Below are positions 34,947 to 45,554 of a DNA stretch of 64,000 nt, piece after piece. How positions within the stretch are numbered: position 1 is the first letter of the stretch; each line of letters begins with the position of its first letter. Under the pieces are notes generated by a model. The model had not been told where the DNA came from. It was given only the letters and a program-made list of their open reading frames with translations, and did no database searches. The position numbers and the translations under genes are program-made. Source of the stretch: Halomonas sp. HL-48 (lineage in GTDB: Bacteria; Pseudomonadota; Gammaproteobacteria; Pseudomonadales; Halomonadaceae); the NCBI RefSeq assembly GCF_001314875.1, contig NZ_LJZS01000021.1, positions 1 to 64,000 of the forward strand. Direction: 5' to 3'.

Positions 34947-37637
34947 ATGCCACAACCTGTTATCCCGCTCCCGGCCGATTTGGCGAAAAAATATCGTCAA
35001 CAGCGTCATGGTGCCTTGATGCTTTACGGGGTGGCATTACTGCTATTGCTGAGTATTTTTACGTGGATACTTTACGAACAATATCGCCAGGAAATCCGCG
35101 CGCTTCAATCGCGAAACGCCGCCAGGGCCGACGTCGTGGTCGAATGGGCGAAAGGTGTTTTTGCACAAAGTGACCAGGCCTTACTGAGCATGGCCGAGCT
35201 GATCGAACTGCAGGGCATGCCCCCCCAGGGTGACGCCGATGGGCTGCAGCGTGCGTTACTCAGCCATAGCCGCTATGTGGACTGGATCGATGATATCGGG
35301 GTCATCGACGCCGATGGCGTTGTTCAGGCCAGTGCACTCAGAACGGAGCTGGTCGGTCGCGACCTGAGCGACACGCGGTTTTTTCAAGCGTTTCGTGATC
35401 AGCAGGAGCGCACCAAGCTGGTGACGCCGCTGTACTCGACCTCCCACGATGATCGCTATTTTCTGTATCAGGCGCGACGGCTGACCCGCGACAACGGTGA
35501 GTTTAACGGCATCGTGGTGGCACGAATTTCACCGAAGGTGTTCGAGCGCGCCTTGCAGCGCCTGGGCGTCGCTGAGGGCGAGAGCATTGCCCTGGTCGAC
35601 GGTGAGCTCAAGCTGATTGCCCGCTTGCCCGCGCTGGACGACCCCCTGCCATCCGGCTGGCAAGTCGACAGTCCCGAGACCATGGCAATGATCGAGCAGG
35701 GCGCTGAAAACTGGTCGCAGCAATTGACCTCGCCGCTGGACCAGCGCGAGCGGCTGTTTCAGATGCAGTGGATAGAAGCGCTGCCGCTGTTGGTGGTGGT
35801 TGGCGAAGATCTCCAGCTTCAACTGGCCAGCTGGCGTCAGCGGGCGGTAATTCTGGCCGGGTTCATGGTGGTGATTGCCCTGCTGGGTGCCTGGGGGGTA
35901 CGTCATTACCTGAACCGGCTGCGCGTTGAGCACCGCCTGCATCAAGGGGAAGCCGAGCTGCGGATTTCCGCGACGGCGTTTCAAACGCACCTGGGGATGC
36001 TGATTGCCGATGACAAGGGGCGCATCCTGAAGGTCAACGATACCTTCACGCGGATCACCGGCTACAGCGAAGACGATGTGGTGGGCAGGAGCACCCGCAT
36101 GCTCAATTCGGGGCGCCATGACGCCGCCTTCTATCGCAAGATCTGGCGGCGAGTGCAGGCCAACGGGAGTTGGGAAGGCGAGATATGGAACCGGCGCAAG
36201 AACGGCGATGTATTTCCCGAGTGGCTGACCATCAGCGCCGTCTACGATCCGCAAGGGGTGCTGACGCATTATGTCGCGACGATGAGCGACATTAGCGAGC
36301 GCAAGGCGGCGGAGGAGGAAATCCATCAGTTGGCGTTCTACGACCCGCTGACCGGGCTTGCCAACCGGCGGCTGTTCCTGGATCGCATGCAGGCCGCGCT
36401 GAAGGACGTCAATCGCCATTCGAACTGTGGTGCCCTGCTGTTTATCGACATCGATAATTTCAAACAGATCAACGACACTCTGGGCCACTTTGCCGGTGAC
36501 CAGTTGTTGCAGCACCTGGGCCGGGGGATGGGCCAGATGCTGCGTGAAACCGATACCCTGGCACGGCTTGGCGGCGATGAGTTCGCCGTCCTGATCGAGG
36601 GGCTGGGCCAGCGTCGTGAGGACGCCGCCGAGCTTGCCGAAAGCATTGCGCAGAAGCTGCAGGATGTCATTCAACAGCCCATCCCGCTTCAGGAAGACAG
36701 TGTCGACGTGACCGCGAGCATCGGGATTACCGTGGTGAGCGATCCGTTCAGTTCGGTCGACGACTATCTACAGCAGGCCGACATGGCCCTGTTTCAGGCC
36801 AAGAGCAATGGGCGCAGCTCGCTGAGCTTTTTCGATCCCACCATGCAGGCCGAGCTGCTATCGCGGGTACGTCTGGAAAACGCGCTGCGCGAGGCCCAGG
36901 CTAATGAGGAATGGCGGCTTTACTACCAGCCACAGGTTGATCAGGCAGGGCGCTGTATCGGCGTCGAGGCACTGTTGCGCTGGCAGCACCCCGAGCGCGG
37001 CCTGGTGACGCCGGACGTCTTCATACCGCTGCTCGAAACAACCGAGCTGATCAATTCGGTGGGCGACTGGGTGCTGGAGACGGCCTGCCGGCAACTGGTG
37101 GAGTGGGCCCACCAGCCAGCGTTCGCCGAGCTGAGCGTGGCGGTTAACGTCAGCCCGCTGCAGTTCCGGCAGGTGGATTTTGTCGCCAAGGTGGAGGCCA
37201 TCCTGCAGCGCACCCAGGCGCCGTGTCACAAACTCAAGCTGGAGGTGACCGAGTCGTTGTTTCTTGAGGAGCGCGACGATGCCCGCGACAAGATGCTGCG
37301 CCTCAAGCAAAAGGGCGTACGTTTCTCGCTGGATGACTTTGGCACCGGCTACTCGTCGCTTGCCTATCTGGCGCACCTGCCGCTGGACCAGCTCAAGATC
37401 GATAAGTCCTTCGTCCAGGAGGTTATCCACAGCAAGGCCAACGCGGCGATTGTGGAAAGTACCATTGCGCTGGCGCAAAGCCTGTCGCTCGAGGTCATCG
37501 CCGAGGGGGTCGAAAGCGACGAGCAGCAGGTTTGGCTGCTGACCCACGGCTGCAGCACCTACCAGGGGTATCGCTATGGCCGGCCAATGCCGCTGGACGC
37601 ACTGGAAGCGAGGCTGACGGCCGCATCTACGATTTAG
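34947..37637 (+). CDS. Membrane sensor with PAS, GGDEF and EAL domains (c-di-GMP turnover)
   Basis: PAS (GRILKVNDTFTRITGYSEDDVVGRS), LARLGGDEFAVLIEG, GVEALLRWQHPERG, LDDFGTGYSSLAYL. Confidence 0.93.
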   Translation: MPQPVIPLPADLAKKYRQQRHGALMLYGVALLLLLSIFTWILYEQYRQEIRALQSRNAARADVVVEWAKGVFAQSDQALLSMAELIELQGMPPQGDADGLQRALLSHSRYVDWIDDIGVIDADGVVQASALRTELVGRDLSDTRFFQAFRDQQERTKLVTPLYSTSHDDRYFLYQARRLTRDNGEFNGIVVARISPKVFERALQRLGVAEGESIALVDGELKLIARLPALDDPLPSGWQVDSPETMAMIEQGAENWSQQLTSPLDQRERLFQMQWIEALPLLVVVGEDLQLQLASWRQRAVILAGFMVVIALLGAWGVRHYLNRLRVEHRLHQGEAELRISATAFQTHLGMLIADDKGRILKVNDTFTRITGYSEDDVVGRSTRMLNSGRHDAAFYRKIWRRVQANGSWEGEIWNRRKNGDVFPEWLTISAVYDPQGVLTHYVATMSDISERKAAEEEIHQLAFYDPLTGLANRRLFLDRMQAALKDVNRHSNCGALLFIDIDNFKQINDTLGHFAGDQLLQHLGRGMGQMLRETDTLARLGGDEFAVLIEGLGQRREDAAELAESIAQKLQDVIQQPIPLQEDSVDVTASIGITVVSDPFSSVDDYLQQADMALFQAKSNGRSSLSFFDPTMQAELLSRVRLENALREAQANEEWRLYYQPQVDQAGRCIGVEALLRWQHPERGLVTPDVFIPLLETTELINSVGDWVLETACRQLVEWAHQPAFAELSVAVNVSPLQFRQVDFVAKVEAILQRTQAPCHKLKLEVTESLFLEERDDARDKMLRLKQKGVRFSLDDFGTGYSSLAYLAHLPLDQLKIDKSFVQEVIHSKANAAIVESTIALAQSLSLEVIAEGVESDEQQVWLLTHGCSTYQGYRYGRPMPLDALEARLTAASTI

Positions 37638-38653
37638 GCGGTCAGGGTGCGCGCGAAGGTGGCCTTGAGGGCGTCGGGGCTGGGCGCATGCGCCACCGAC
37701 TGTTCGGGAGCAATTACTTCAACCCGCGAATCCTGCCGCCAGGTGGCCGGCGTGACGCTAAGCGTGCCGCCGGCCCGGTTGAGCTGTCGCCAGCCGCTAT
37801 CGGTATGGAAGACGCCTTTGACGCGAATGTCATGGGGCAGTTCGCCCAGCTGGGCCGCGAGGCGGTCCAGGTCGAAGACATCGCTTGGGTGCCAGCGCAA
37901 CCCGGTGCTCGAATAGCCAAGCGACGAGCCGGTCTTGCACTGGGGCGTGCCCGGTGCCGGCGGCATGTCAAAGAAGTTGCCCGCCAGGCTTGGCGGTGCG
38001 GCTAGCGGCTGGTGGGCCTCTGGAACGCTACTGCTGCCCTGAGCATGCCCGCCTTCCAGCAGGCGAGCCAGCGGCAGGTGGCCGTCGTGCACCTCGTGGA
38101 CCCACTTGCGCGGTGGCCAGCGCTCGGCGATGAAGGCATGCGCCGCGCTGAGCTGCTCGGGAGTACTTTGATCGCCCATGGTCAGGGCGACGGCGTCGGC
38201 AATCTCCAACTGGTCGCGGAAGGTCTCGTGAGCCACCACGCGTGGCTCATCCAGGCGGCGCGGGTCGAGCGTTGCCACGATATCGCGTACCACAACGACC
38301 CCCTGCAAGGCTTCGCCGCGCAACAGATCCACCAGGCCGGCGGGGTGACCCAGGCCGGAAGGCTCGATGATTACGCGGTCGGGTTGGCTGCGCGCCAGCA
38401 AATTGACCAATGCCGCCTGCAGCACGAAGGCCAGCTGGCAGCACAGGCAGCCACCGGGCAGGCCTTTGACGACGACATCATCGCGGGTATCGAACATCGC
38501 CTGATCGATGCCGATCTGACCAAACTCGTTGACCAGAATCGCCCATTTTTCATCCGCAGGCTTCTGCTCGATCAGGCTGTGGATAAGCGTGGTCTTGCCG
38601 CTCCCCAGAAAACCGGTGACGATATGGACGGGGACGTTGGACAGTGCCGCCAT
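37634..38653 (-). CDS. CobW/G3E-family GTPase (metallochaperone-like)
   Basis: VPVHIVTGFLGSGKTTLIHSLI Walker A, GGCLCCQ (CxCC) metal motif. Confidence 0.9.
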   Translation of the reverse strand: MAALSNVPVHIVTGFLGSGKTTLIHSLIEQKPADEKWAILVNEFGQIGIDQAMFDTRDDVVVKGLPGGCLCCQLAFVLQAALVNLLARSQPDRVIIEPSGLGHPAGLVDLLRGEALQGVVVVRDIVATLDPRRLDEPRVVAHETFRDQLEIADAVALTMGDQSTPEQLSAAHAFIAERWPPRKWVHEVHDGHLPLARLLEGGHAQGSSSVPEAHQPLAAPPSLAGNFFDMPPAPGTPQCKTGSSLGYSSTGLRWHPSDVFDLDRLAAQLGELPHDIRVKGVFHTDSGWRQLNRAGGTLSVTPATWRQDSRVEVIAPEQSVAHAPSPDALKATFARTLTA

Positions 38654-38655
38654 GT

Positions 38656-39654
38656 TTAGCCGCCGGTCATGTTCATGAAGCGTACGACCTGCACGTCGCC
38701 GTCGGTGGTGAAATGATGGCGCTCGGGCTTGAGCGGCAGGGCGTTGATGATGGCGTCTTTAAGCGCCTGCATGTTGCCCGGATGACGGCGCAGCACGGCG
38801 CGCAGGTCCACCGAGTGCTCGTTGCCGAGGCACAGCAGCAGGCGTCCTTCGACGGTCACGCGGACGCGGTTGCAGGTATCGCAGAAGTTATGGCTGTGCG
38901 GCGAGATAAAGCCGACGCGACTCTTGCTGTCGGCCATCCGGAAGTAGCGCGAGGGGCCAGGCGTGGTTTCTGGGGTGGCGATCAGCGGATAGCGGGTTTC
39001 GATCAGCGCCTGGACGTCGTCGCTCGAGTAGAAGGTTTCCGCGCGGGAGTGGTCGGACACGTCGCCCAGCGGCATTTCCTCGATGAAGCTGATATCCAGG
39101 CTTTCCCGGCGGGCAAACTCGACCAGGTCGAGCACTTCGTCCTCGTTGCGGCCCTTGAGGATCACCGCGTTGAGCTTGATGCGCTCAAAGCCGGCTTCCT
39201 TGGCGGCACGAATGCCGTCGATGACTTTTTCCAGTTCACCGGTGCGGGTGAGCTGCTTGAAGCGCTCCGGGTCAAGCGAGTCCAGGCTGATGTTGAGACG
39301 TCGCATGCCACCGGCGTAGAGCTGTTTGGCGTGCTTGCGCAGGCTGGCACCGTTGGTGGTCATGGTGAAGTCGCTGAGGCCCGGCATCGAGCCGATCTCG
39401 TCCACCAACTGGGTGATGTCGCGGCGCACCAGCGGCTCGCCCCCGGTGAGGCGGATTTTCTCCACGCCGAGCTCGGTGAAAGCCCGGGCGACCATGGCCA
39501 ACTCTTCCAGCGTGAGCACCTGGGCGCGGGGCAGGAAGGTCATCTCTTCGCTCATGCAATACACGCAGCGAAAGTCACAGCGGTCGGTTACCGAGATACG
39601 CACATAACTAATGCGGCGGCCAAAGTTGTCGATCAGTTGCTCGGTCATAGCCAT
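38656..39654 (-). CDS. moaA: GTP 3',8-cyclase MoaA
   Basis: [27 protein letters not shown] radical-SAM motif; [29 protein letters not shown]. Confidence 0.95.
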   Translation of the reverse strand: MAMTEQLIDNFGRRISYVRISVTDRCDFRCVYCMSEEMTFLPRAQVLTLEELAMVARAFTELGVEKIRLTGGEPLVRRDITQLVDEIGSMPGLSDFTMTTNGASLRKHAKQLYAGGMRRLNISLDSLDPERFKQLTRTGELEKVIDGIRAAKEAGFERIKLNAVILKGRNEDEVLDLVEFARRESLDISFIEEMPLGDVSDHSRAETFYSSDDVQALIETRYPLIATPETTPGPSRYFRMADSKSRVGFISPHSHNFCDTCNRVRVTVEGRLLLCLGNEHSVDLRAVLRRHPGNMQALKDAIINALPLKPERHHFTTDGDVQVVRFMNMTGG

Positions 39655-40892
39655 TCCGTAAGTGGTTGTATGCTGACGACCTCGCCTGGTTGCACACCAT
39701 CTTGGTCGTCGGCTAGCTCAATCAAGCAGTTAGCTGCCACCATCGAGGTTAATATGCCCGACCCCTGGGCGCCGGTGCTACGTACGCGTAGCTGTCCCTG
39801 TTTATCACTATGGTAGACCCCACGAAGGAAGTCTGTCCGTTGAAAGCGGCTTTTCAATGCTTCGTCGGCAATCGCGTTGAGGCGGCGGGGCGGTGTAACG
39901 GGTTGGCCCTGAAGTCGCTGCAGCAGCGGCACGACAAACTGCAGAAAGGTTACCATGACCGCAACGGGATTGCCGGGCAAGCCGACGAAAGGCGTGTGCG
40001 ATTCACCCAGCCAGCCGCAGGCCATAGGGCGGCCCGGTCGCAGGGCTACCCGCCAGAACGCCAGCCGACCCAGCTGTTCCAGGGCGTCGCGGGTAAAATC
40101 GGCATGGCCCACCGATACCCCGCCGCTGGAAATCACCAGGTCGCTGTTTGCCGCGGCGTGCGACAAGGTGTCCTTAAGCGCGGTCAGCTCGTCCGGCAGA
40201 ATGCCCAGATCGACCACCTCAACGCCGTGTTCGGTGAGCAGCCCCGAAAGCGTATAGCGGTTGGCATCGTAGATGCCGGCGCTGGGCAGGGCTTCGCCAG
40301 GAGCGGTGACTTCGTTACCGGTGGAGAAAATCGCCACCCTGGGACGTCGGCAAACCGACACGGCAGCGCAACCCAGGGAGGCGGCCAGGCCCAGTGCGGC
40401 GGCGTCCAGCCGTGTGCCGGCGGGCAGGGCGACGCTTCCCGCGGCAATGTCTTCTCCCGCCTGGCGTACGTTCTGGCCACGTTTGACGCGCTCGGGGGCG
40501 TCAATCACCACGCCTGTTCCCTGCTCGCTCAGCTGCTCACGCATGATCACCGTGTCGGTCCCCGGCGGCAGCGGGGCGCCGGTGGTAATGCGCACGCACT
40601 GCCCGGCGGCAACGCGGCCTGCGAAGGCCTGTCCGGCAAAGGCATCGCCGACCAGGGCCCAGCCAGTTGGCGCGTCCTGTGTCCAGGCCAGCGCCACGCC
40701 ATCCATCGCGGCGTTGGTATTCTGCGGCACGTTGATGGCCGCCGTGATGGCCTCGGCCAGCCGTCGACCATGGGCCTCGGCCAGTGCCACCTGCTCGCTA
40801 CCCACGGGGCGTTCGACCAGCGTGGCCAGCGCCGTCCGCGCTTCCTCCACGCTGAGCATCTGTTCGCCGAGTTCAAAGCAGGACAGGGTCAT
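39645..40892 (-). CDS. moeA: Molybdopterin molybdenumtransferase MoeA (paralog 1)
   Basis: [86 protein letters not shown]. Confidence 0.93.
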   Translation of the reverse strand: MTLSCFELGEQMLSVEEARTALATLVERPVGSEQVALAEAHGRRLAEAITAAINVPQNTNAAMDGVALAWTQDAPTGWALVGDAFAGQAFAGRVAAGQCVRITTGAPLPPGTDTVIMREQLSEQGTGVVIDAPERVKRGQNVRQAGEDIAAGSVALPAGTRLDAAALGLAASLGCAAVSVCRRPRVAIFSTGNEVTAPGEALPSAGIYDANRYTLSGLLTEHGVEVVDLGILPDELTALKDTLSHAAANSDLVISSGGVSVGHADFTRDALEQLGRLAFWRVALRPGRPMACGWLGESHTPFVGLPGNPVAVMVTFLQFVVPLLQRLQGQPVTPPRRLNAIADEALKSRFQRTDFLRGVYHSDKQGQLRVRSTGAQGSGILTSMVAANCLIELADDQDGVQPGEVVSIQPLTEWL

Positions 40893-41500
40893 GGCGTTGC
40901 CGGTTTTGTCTTGGGGGCTAAAGCGGCTTCCAGGCGGAATTTCTCTTCCTCGGTGTTGAGGTTGGCAAAGGCGTCCGGGCAGTCCGACATATCCACCTTG
41001 CACCACGCGTGGCGGGCGTACCAACGGTCGATCTTGCGCTCGCCTTCGCCAAGCGTCGCGGCGAGATCATCGGCAAGCGCAGTGCGTAGCAAGGCCACCA
41101 CGGGGTGAAGGCGCTCGCCGTCGAAGGCAACGCCGATATCATGCTCGCCAATGCCTGCGACCATGCGTGCCACCAGGTCGTCGGGGAGGGCTGGCGAGTC
41201 GCAGGGAGCGACCAGCAGCCAGGGTGTTTTGGCGGCGCGCAAGCCGCTGTAGATGCCCATCAGTGGCCCTTTGAAGCCACCTTCGGCGTCGGCAATGACG
41301 CTGTCGGCAAACAGCCCATAAGCATCGGCGTTGCGATTGGCGTTGATCAGTAACTCGGCCACGCGACCGTTAAAGCGCTGGGCCACGTGGGCCACCAGCG
41401 GCAGCCCGGCGAAGGGCTCGAGGCCTTTGTCGCGGCCACCCATACGGCGGCCTTCGCCGCCGGCGAGAATCATGCCGGTTAGGTCATGGGCGGGAATCAT
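40889..41500 (-). CDS. mobA: Molybdenum cofactor guanylyltransferase MobA
   Basis: LTGMILAGGEGRRMGGRDKGLEPFAGLPLVAHV, LLVAPCDSPALP. Confidence 0.93.
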   Translation of the reverse strand: MIPAHDLTGMILAGGEGRRMGGRDKGLEPFAGLPLVAHVAQRFNGRVAELLINANRNADAYGLFADSVIADAEGGFKGPLMGIYSGLRAAKTPWLLVAPCDSPALPDDLVARMVAGIGEHDIGVAFDGERLHPVVALLRTALADDLAATLGEGERKIDRWYARHAWCKVDMSDCPDAFANLNTEEEKFRLEAALAPKTKPATP

Positions 41501-42357
41501 GAGCGCGCCTCTTGATGGGCCGCGCGAGCGCGGGGCGGGCGCGGCGGAATGGCATCCAGGGTGAGTCGGCCTGCGGCATTGATGGCCTGAAAGTGCTTAC
41601 CCTTGGCGCGGCCAATCAGCATGACGCCAAAACGCTCGGCCAGCTCGACGCCTTTCTGGGTGACGCCTGAGCGCGAGACCAGCACGCTGATGCCCATCTG
41701 GGCGACCTTGAGGACCATCTCCGACGTCAGACGCCCGGTGGTGTAGAAAATATCGGCGTCGGCACTGTCTGCCTGCTGCAGCCACTGGCGACCCGCCAGC
41801 GTATCTACGGCGTTGTGGCGGCCCACATCTTCCACGAAATCCAGCACGTCATGTTGACGGCAGAGCGCGCAACCGTGCACGGCCCCTGCGCTGCGGTAGG
41901 TTTCATTGTAGGCGTTGAGATTTTTCAAAAGCTGGTAGAGCGTTGACTGGGTCAGGTGCGTGTCGGGCAGCTCGGTCAGGTCGGTCTGGTCGAGCAGCTT
42001 GCCGAACACCGTGCCCTGGCCGCAGCCGGTGGTCACGGTGCGCGTGCTGAGGCGCGCTTCAAGATCGTCGGGCAGGTGGCCGGTCACCACCACGGCGGCT
42101 TCCACCTCCCAGTCGACCTGAACGACGGATAGGTCGGCGGCGGCGCGCAGCAGCCCCTGGTTGCGCAAGTAGCCAACCACCAGGGCTTCCGGGTCGTCAC
42201 CCAGCGTCATGAGCGTGACGATCTCACGCTTGTTGAGATACACCGTCAATGCCCGCTCAGCGGCGATGGCCTGTTGGCGAGTGTCACCATATTCATCAAC
42301 CACGCTAATCTCGGTGGTGGCCGGTAAGCGGGCTCGGCTTAGCTCCAGGGCGGGCAT
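41497..42357 (-). CDS. fdhD: Formate dehydrogenase accessory sulfurtransferase FdhD
   Basis: VHGCALCRQHDVLDFVEDVGRHNAVDTLAGRQWL, FYTTGRLTSEMVLKVAQMGISVLVSRSGVT. Confidence 0.93.
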   Translation of the reverse strand: MPALELSRARLPATTEISVVDEYGDTRQQAIAAERALTVYLNKREIVTLMTLGDDPEALVVGYLRNQGLLRAAADLSVVQVDWEVEAAVVVTGHLPDDLEARLSTRTVTTGCGQGTVFGKLLDQTDLTELPDTHLTQSTLYQLLKNLNAYNETYRSAGAVHGCALCRQHDVLDFVEDVGRHNAVDTLAGRQWLQQADSADADIFYTTGRLTSEMVLKVAQMGISVLVSRSGVTQKGVELAERFGVMLIGRAKGKHFQAINAAGRLTLDAIPPRPPRARAAHQEARS

Positions 42358-42418
42358 CTGGAATCCTCGTTGTACGTATAACGTATGAGTTGACGATGAT
42401 GGCGCTCGAAAGGCTTAC

Positions 42419-42907
42419 TTGTCCACCCGAACCTGTTTTTCAGCACAACGCAAAAGGGCCTTTGTGATGACCGATAATCTCCGCCCGCTAAGCATTTCAC
42501 TGATCGCTGAGAAAAAGCAGGTAAGCCGTTTTAGCGAAATACAGTGGCGTATCAATGAGCTGACACTGGGTGAGCAGGGGCCGCACGTACTGTTTTTGCA
42601 GCTGTTCATGACCGAGCGGGCGGCTTATCGCTTTAATCTGACCGCCGCCACGCCGCGCCTCTTCGTGCGCGCCGGTTTTACCGGCCAGGAACCCAAGCCG
42701 TCCGCCATCACTGCCAGCCAGGATGTCGCCGCCGGATGGATGGATGGCGAGCAGCAGGTGCTGGAAGTGGCGATGCCGATGGCGATCCAGATATGGATCG
42801 AAAGCTACCTGGCCCGCCATGGCGAAGCACCGATGGAAATTCGCAAGAAAAAGCGCAAAGGGGCCGGGCGCGCGAAAGAAACGCCTACCCAGGAGAAGCC
42901 GCAATGA
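42419..42907 (+). CDS. DUF3305-type protein, FDH-associated
   Basis: ORF track; SISLIAEKKQVSRFSEIQWRINEL; position ahead of a DUF3306-like gene near FDH genes. Confidence 0.65.
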   Translation: MSTRTCFSAQRKRAFVMTDNLRPLSISLIAEKKQVSRFSEIQWRINELTLGEQGPHVLFLQLFMTERAAYRFNLTAATPRLFVRAGFTGQEPKPSAITASQDVAAGWMDGEQQVLEVAMPMAIQIWIESYLARHGEAPMEIRKKKRKGAGRAKETPTQEKPQ

Positions 42908-43536
42908 GTCGTTTAGAACGCTGGTCGCGTATCAAGCGGGGTCTCGAGCCTGAAGACCCGTCATCGGACGCAAAGCACGAAGCGCCCGCAGAGCATGGCG
43001 CTCCGCCGTCGCCACCAGCCGACGAGTCGCCGTCTTCGCAGGCCCGCACCGTTGAGGATATGCCGGAAAGCGACCGCCGGGACAACGTCGACGATGCCGC
43101 CGCCAACGCCAAGATACCGCCGCCCCCGGGAAGCCTGGATGACACCTTGCCCGACCCGGACACGCTGGCTGCCGGCAGCGATTTCAGCGGTTACATGGTG
43201 CCCGGCGTGAGTTCGGCGCTTAGGCGGCGGGCGCTGAAGCGTCTGTGGTCGACCGGCAACTATAACGTGCGCGATGGGCTGGATGACTACGACCTGGATT
43301 ACACTCAGCAGCTCAAGCCCATGGCCTCTGATCTGGCTGGCAAGCTGCGCCGTTGGGTCAAAAAAGCCGATGAAAGCCTGGATCAAGATAATGAAGAGGT
43401 GCCGACAGACGAGCCAGCTGCATCAACGACCGCTGATCACCAGCGCACGCCTTTAGAAGCTGACCATGACGAGCCAGCGAACGAGCAGACGTCGGCACTA
43501 GACGACCAGTCTGATAATGCTCAGACCAAAGCATAA
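42904..43536 (+). CDS. DUF3306-type protein, FDH-associated
   Basis: MSRLERWSRIKRGLEPED...; ALRRRALKRLWSTGNYNVRDGLDDYDLDYTQ; ATGA overlap with the upstream gene. Confidence 0.7.
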   Translation: MSRLERWSRIKRGLEPEDPSSDAKHEAPAEHGAPPSPPADESPSSQARTVEDMPESDRRDNVDDAAANAKIPPPPGSLDDTLPDPDTLAAGSDFSGYMVPGVSSALRRRALKRLWSTGNYNVRDGLDDYDLDYTQQLKPMASDLAGKLRRWVKKADESLDQDNEEVPTDEPAASTTADHQRTPLEADHDEPANEQTSALDDQSDNAQTKA

Positions 43537-43784
43537 GGTGTGACGATAGTTGATAGAAAACAAGGCTTTGAGATAAGAACGGGATAACAGCGTTGAAAGC
43601 ATCGGATGCAAATGGCTGGCAAAGCCTGCCCAGTCACCATACGCTTAGCTTAGGAGCAAGGCGGCGATCAAAAGAGGACTGATCGACTGAGCGAGTGCTA
43701 GGTATTGGCACAGCCGTTATGCCACAATAGTAAAAAAGTATGATCAACTATTATAAAAAAATGATCCTCTGACCGTGAGAATGC

Positions 43785-45551
43785 ATGAATCAACGAATCC
43801 AGCTGGCGTCGATAGACGATCAGCGTAACGCCGAAGCCCGAGAAGCGGTACGCCAGCGTATCTCGTGGCCAGCGAATCTAACGCCCGCCAACGTGACCTA
43901 CCATAGTCGTGGTCACGTAATTCTTATTGGAGCGAGCGACACTACCGAAGCGGCTGCCCGCGCCCTGCAGGGCAGCGGGCTCGCGTCGTTGACGCTGCTG
44001 GCCGAAGACAGCCGGGAATCAGCCGCGCCGCTGCCCGAGCAAGCATCACCAGACGTCGCCTCACCGGTCGCCTCATCTGATGTCATGCCCCAGGGGCATG
44101 CCCAGCCCATCGTCCGTCATGCCCTGAGCACGGCTCAGCGCAGCGCCCTGCGTATCAGCGGTCATTTGGGTGCGTTCGACGTTCGCATCGACGACAGCGG
44201 CAATTTGCTCAATTTGGCCCGGGCGTTTATCGACCGTGACCATTTCGACGTGGTGTTAGACCTGAGTGCCACGCCGGTGATGACTACCGAACTGCCGCCC
44301 CCCGGCTACGTACTACTCGACTGGACCGACGTCGACCGCCGCCGTGATGCGGTGGATTCAGTGGCTGAGCTGGTCGGCGAGTTCGACAAGCCGCGTTATT
44401 TCCAGGTCAACAGCGATCTCTGCGCGCATTCCTCCAGCGGCAACACCGGCTGTACCCGCTGCCTGGACGTGTGTCCTGCCGATGCTATCAGCAGTCATCA
44501 GGGCCGCATTGAATCGCGGATCGAGATCGACCCCTATCTGTGCCAGGGCGTCGGCAGCTGCACCAGCGCCTGCCCGACCGGCGCCATTGAATTTCGCCTG
44601 CCCGACACCCGCCGCCAGCAGGACACGCTGTCCACCTGGCTTGCCGCCTACCGCGAAGCCGGCGGTCAAGCGCCGGTACTGCGCTTTATCACCCATGATT
44701 CCCTGGACGCTGAACAGGTGGCCGGCGTAACGCCCGCCGGGCACGTGCTGGATATCCCCCTGGAAGAGCTCGGGGCGGCCGGTCACGACCAGTGGCTGAC
44801 GGCTCTGGCCAGCGGTGCCGCCGAAGTGCGCATCCAGGAACACCCCGGCATGCCCGCCCGCCTGAGCGCCTTTTTGGCTGATCAGGTGGGCCAGGCCCAG
44901 ACACTGCTGACTGCTCTGGGGCACGACCCGGCCCGCGTGCAACTGCTGGCTGTCGGCGATGCCCAGGCGCGCGACGCGTTGCCCATGCTGACGCCGTTGA
45001 CCGACCAGCCGCTGGCGCTGAACGAGCCCAATAAGCGCGCCCGTCTGAATATCGTGTTGGCACGCCTGGCCGAACTGGGTGCGCCTAGCGGTCAGCGCCA
45101 CGCCATGCCGCAAGGCGCGGCGTACGGGAGTATTCAGGTCGACAGCGACGCCTGCACGCTGTGTCATGCCTGCGTCAGCAGCTGTCCGACACCGGCGCTT
45201 TCCTCCGGGGGCAAGGTGCCTTCGCTGAACTTCCGCGAGGCGGATTGCGTGCAGTGCGGGCTTTGTGAACAGGCCTGTCCCGAAAATGCCATCACGCTGA
45301 TGCCGGGCTTCCTGGCCGCCGAGGCGCGGGAAACGCGCCAGGTGTGCCATGAGGAAGCGCCTTTTGAATGCATCGGCTGTGGCAAACCTTTCGCCACGGC
45401 CAGCACGGTTGCCAACATCAAGGCCAAGCTCGCTGATCACCCCTATTTTGCAGGCGACGCCATGCTGCGCCTGGAAATGTGCGAGGACTGCCGTGTGAAA
45501 GACGTATGGAAAACCATGATTCGTGATCCCGACGCCCAGTTGAGAATATAA
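43785..45551 (+). CDS. 4Fe-4S ferredoxin-type protein associated with formate dehydrogenase
   Basis: Cys clusters CTRCLDVCPADAI, CQGVGSCTSACPTGAI, CTLCHACVSSCPTPAL, CVQCGLCEQACPENAI. Confidence 0.82.
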   Translation: MNQRIQLASIDDQRNAEAREAVRQRISWPANLTPANVTYHSRGHVILIGASDTTEAAARALQGSGLASLTLLAEDSRESAAPLPEQASPDVASPVASSDVMPQGHAQPIVRHALSTAQRSALRISGHLGAFDVRIDDSGNLLNLARAFIDRDHFDVVLDLSATPVMTTELPPPGYVLLDWTDVDRRRDAVDSVAELVGEFDKPRYFQVNSDLCAHSSSGNTGCTRCLDVCPADAISSHQGRIESRIEIDPYLCQGVGSCTSACPTGAIEFRLPDTRRQQDTLSTWLAAYREAGGQAPVLRFITHDSLDAEQVAGVTPAGHVLDIPLEELGAAGHDQWLTALASGAAEVRIQEHPGMPARLSAFLADQVGQAQTLLTALGHDPARVQLLAVGDAQARDALPMLTPLTDQPLALNEPNKRARLNIVLARLAELGAPSGQRHAMPQGAAYGSIQVDSDACTLCHACVSSCPTPALSSGGKVPSLNFREADCVQCGLCEQACPENAITLMPGFLAAEARETRQVCHEEAPFECIGCGKPFATASTVANIKAKLADHPYFAGDAMLRLEMCEDCRVKDVWKTMIRDPDAQLRI

Positions 45552-45554
45552 GCC

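Noticed and set aside
35529-36674. 381-aa minus-strand ORF inside the GGDEF-EAL gene
   Set aside because: The plus strand encodes intact PAS and GGDEF domains; the antisense has no recognisable fold.
38644-41108. Long plus-strand ORFs (390 aa at 38644-39816, 432 aa at 39810-41108)
   Set aside because: Antisense to clear moaA, moeA and mobA genes; low-complexity G/R/Q-rich translations typical of GC-rich shadow frames.
43705-43723. Sigma54-like TTGGCACAGCCGTTATGCC upstream of the FDH-associated ferredoxin
   Set aside because: The GG to GC spacing is 12, not 10, so it does not fit a -24/-12 promoter.
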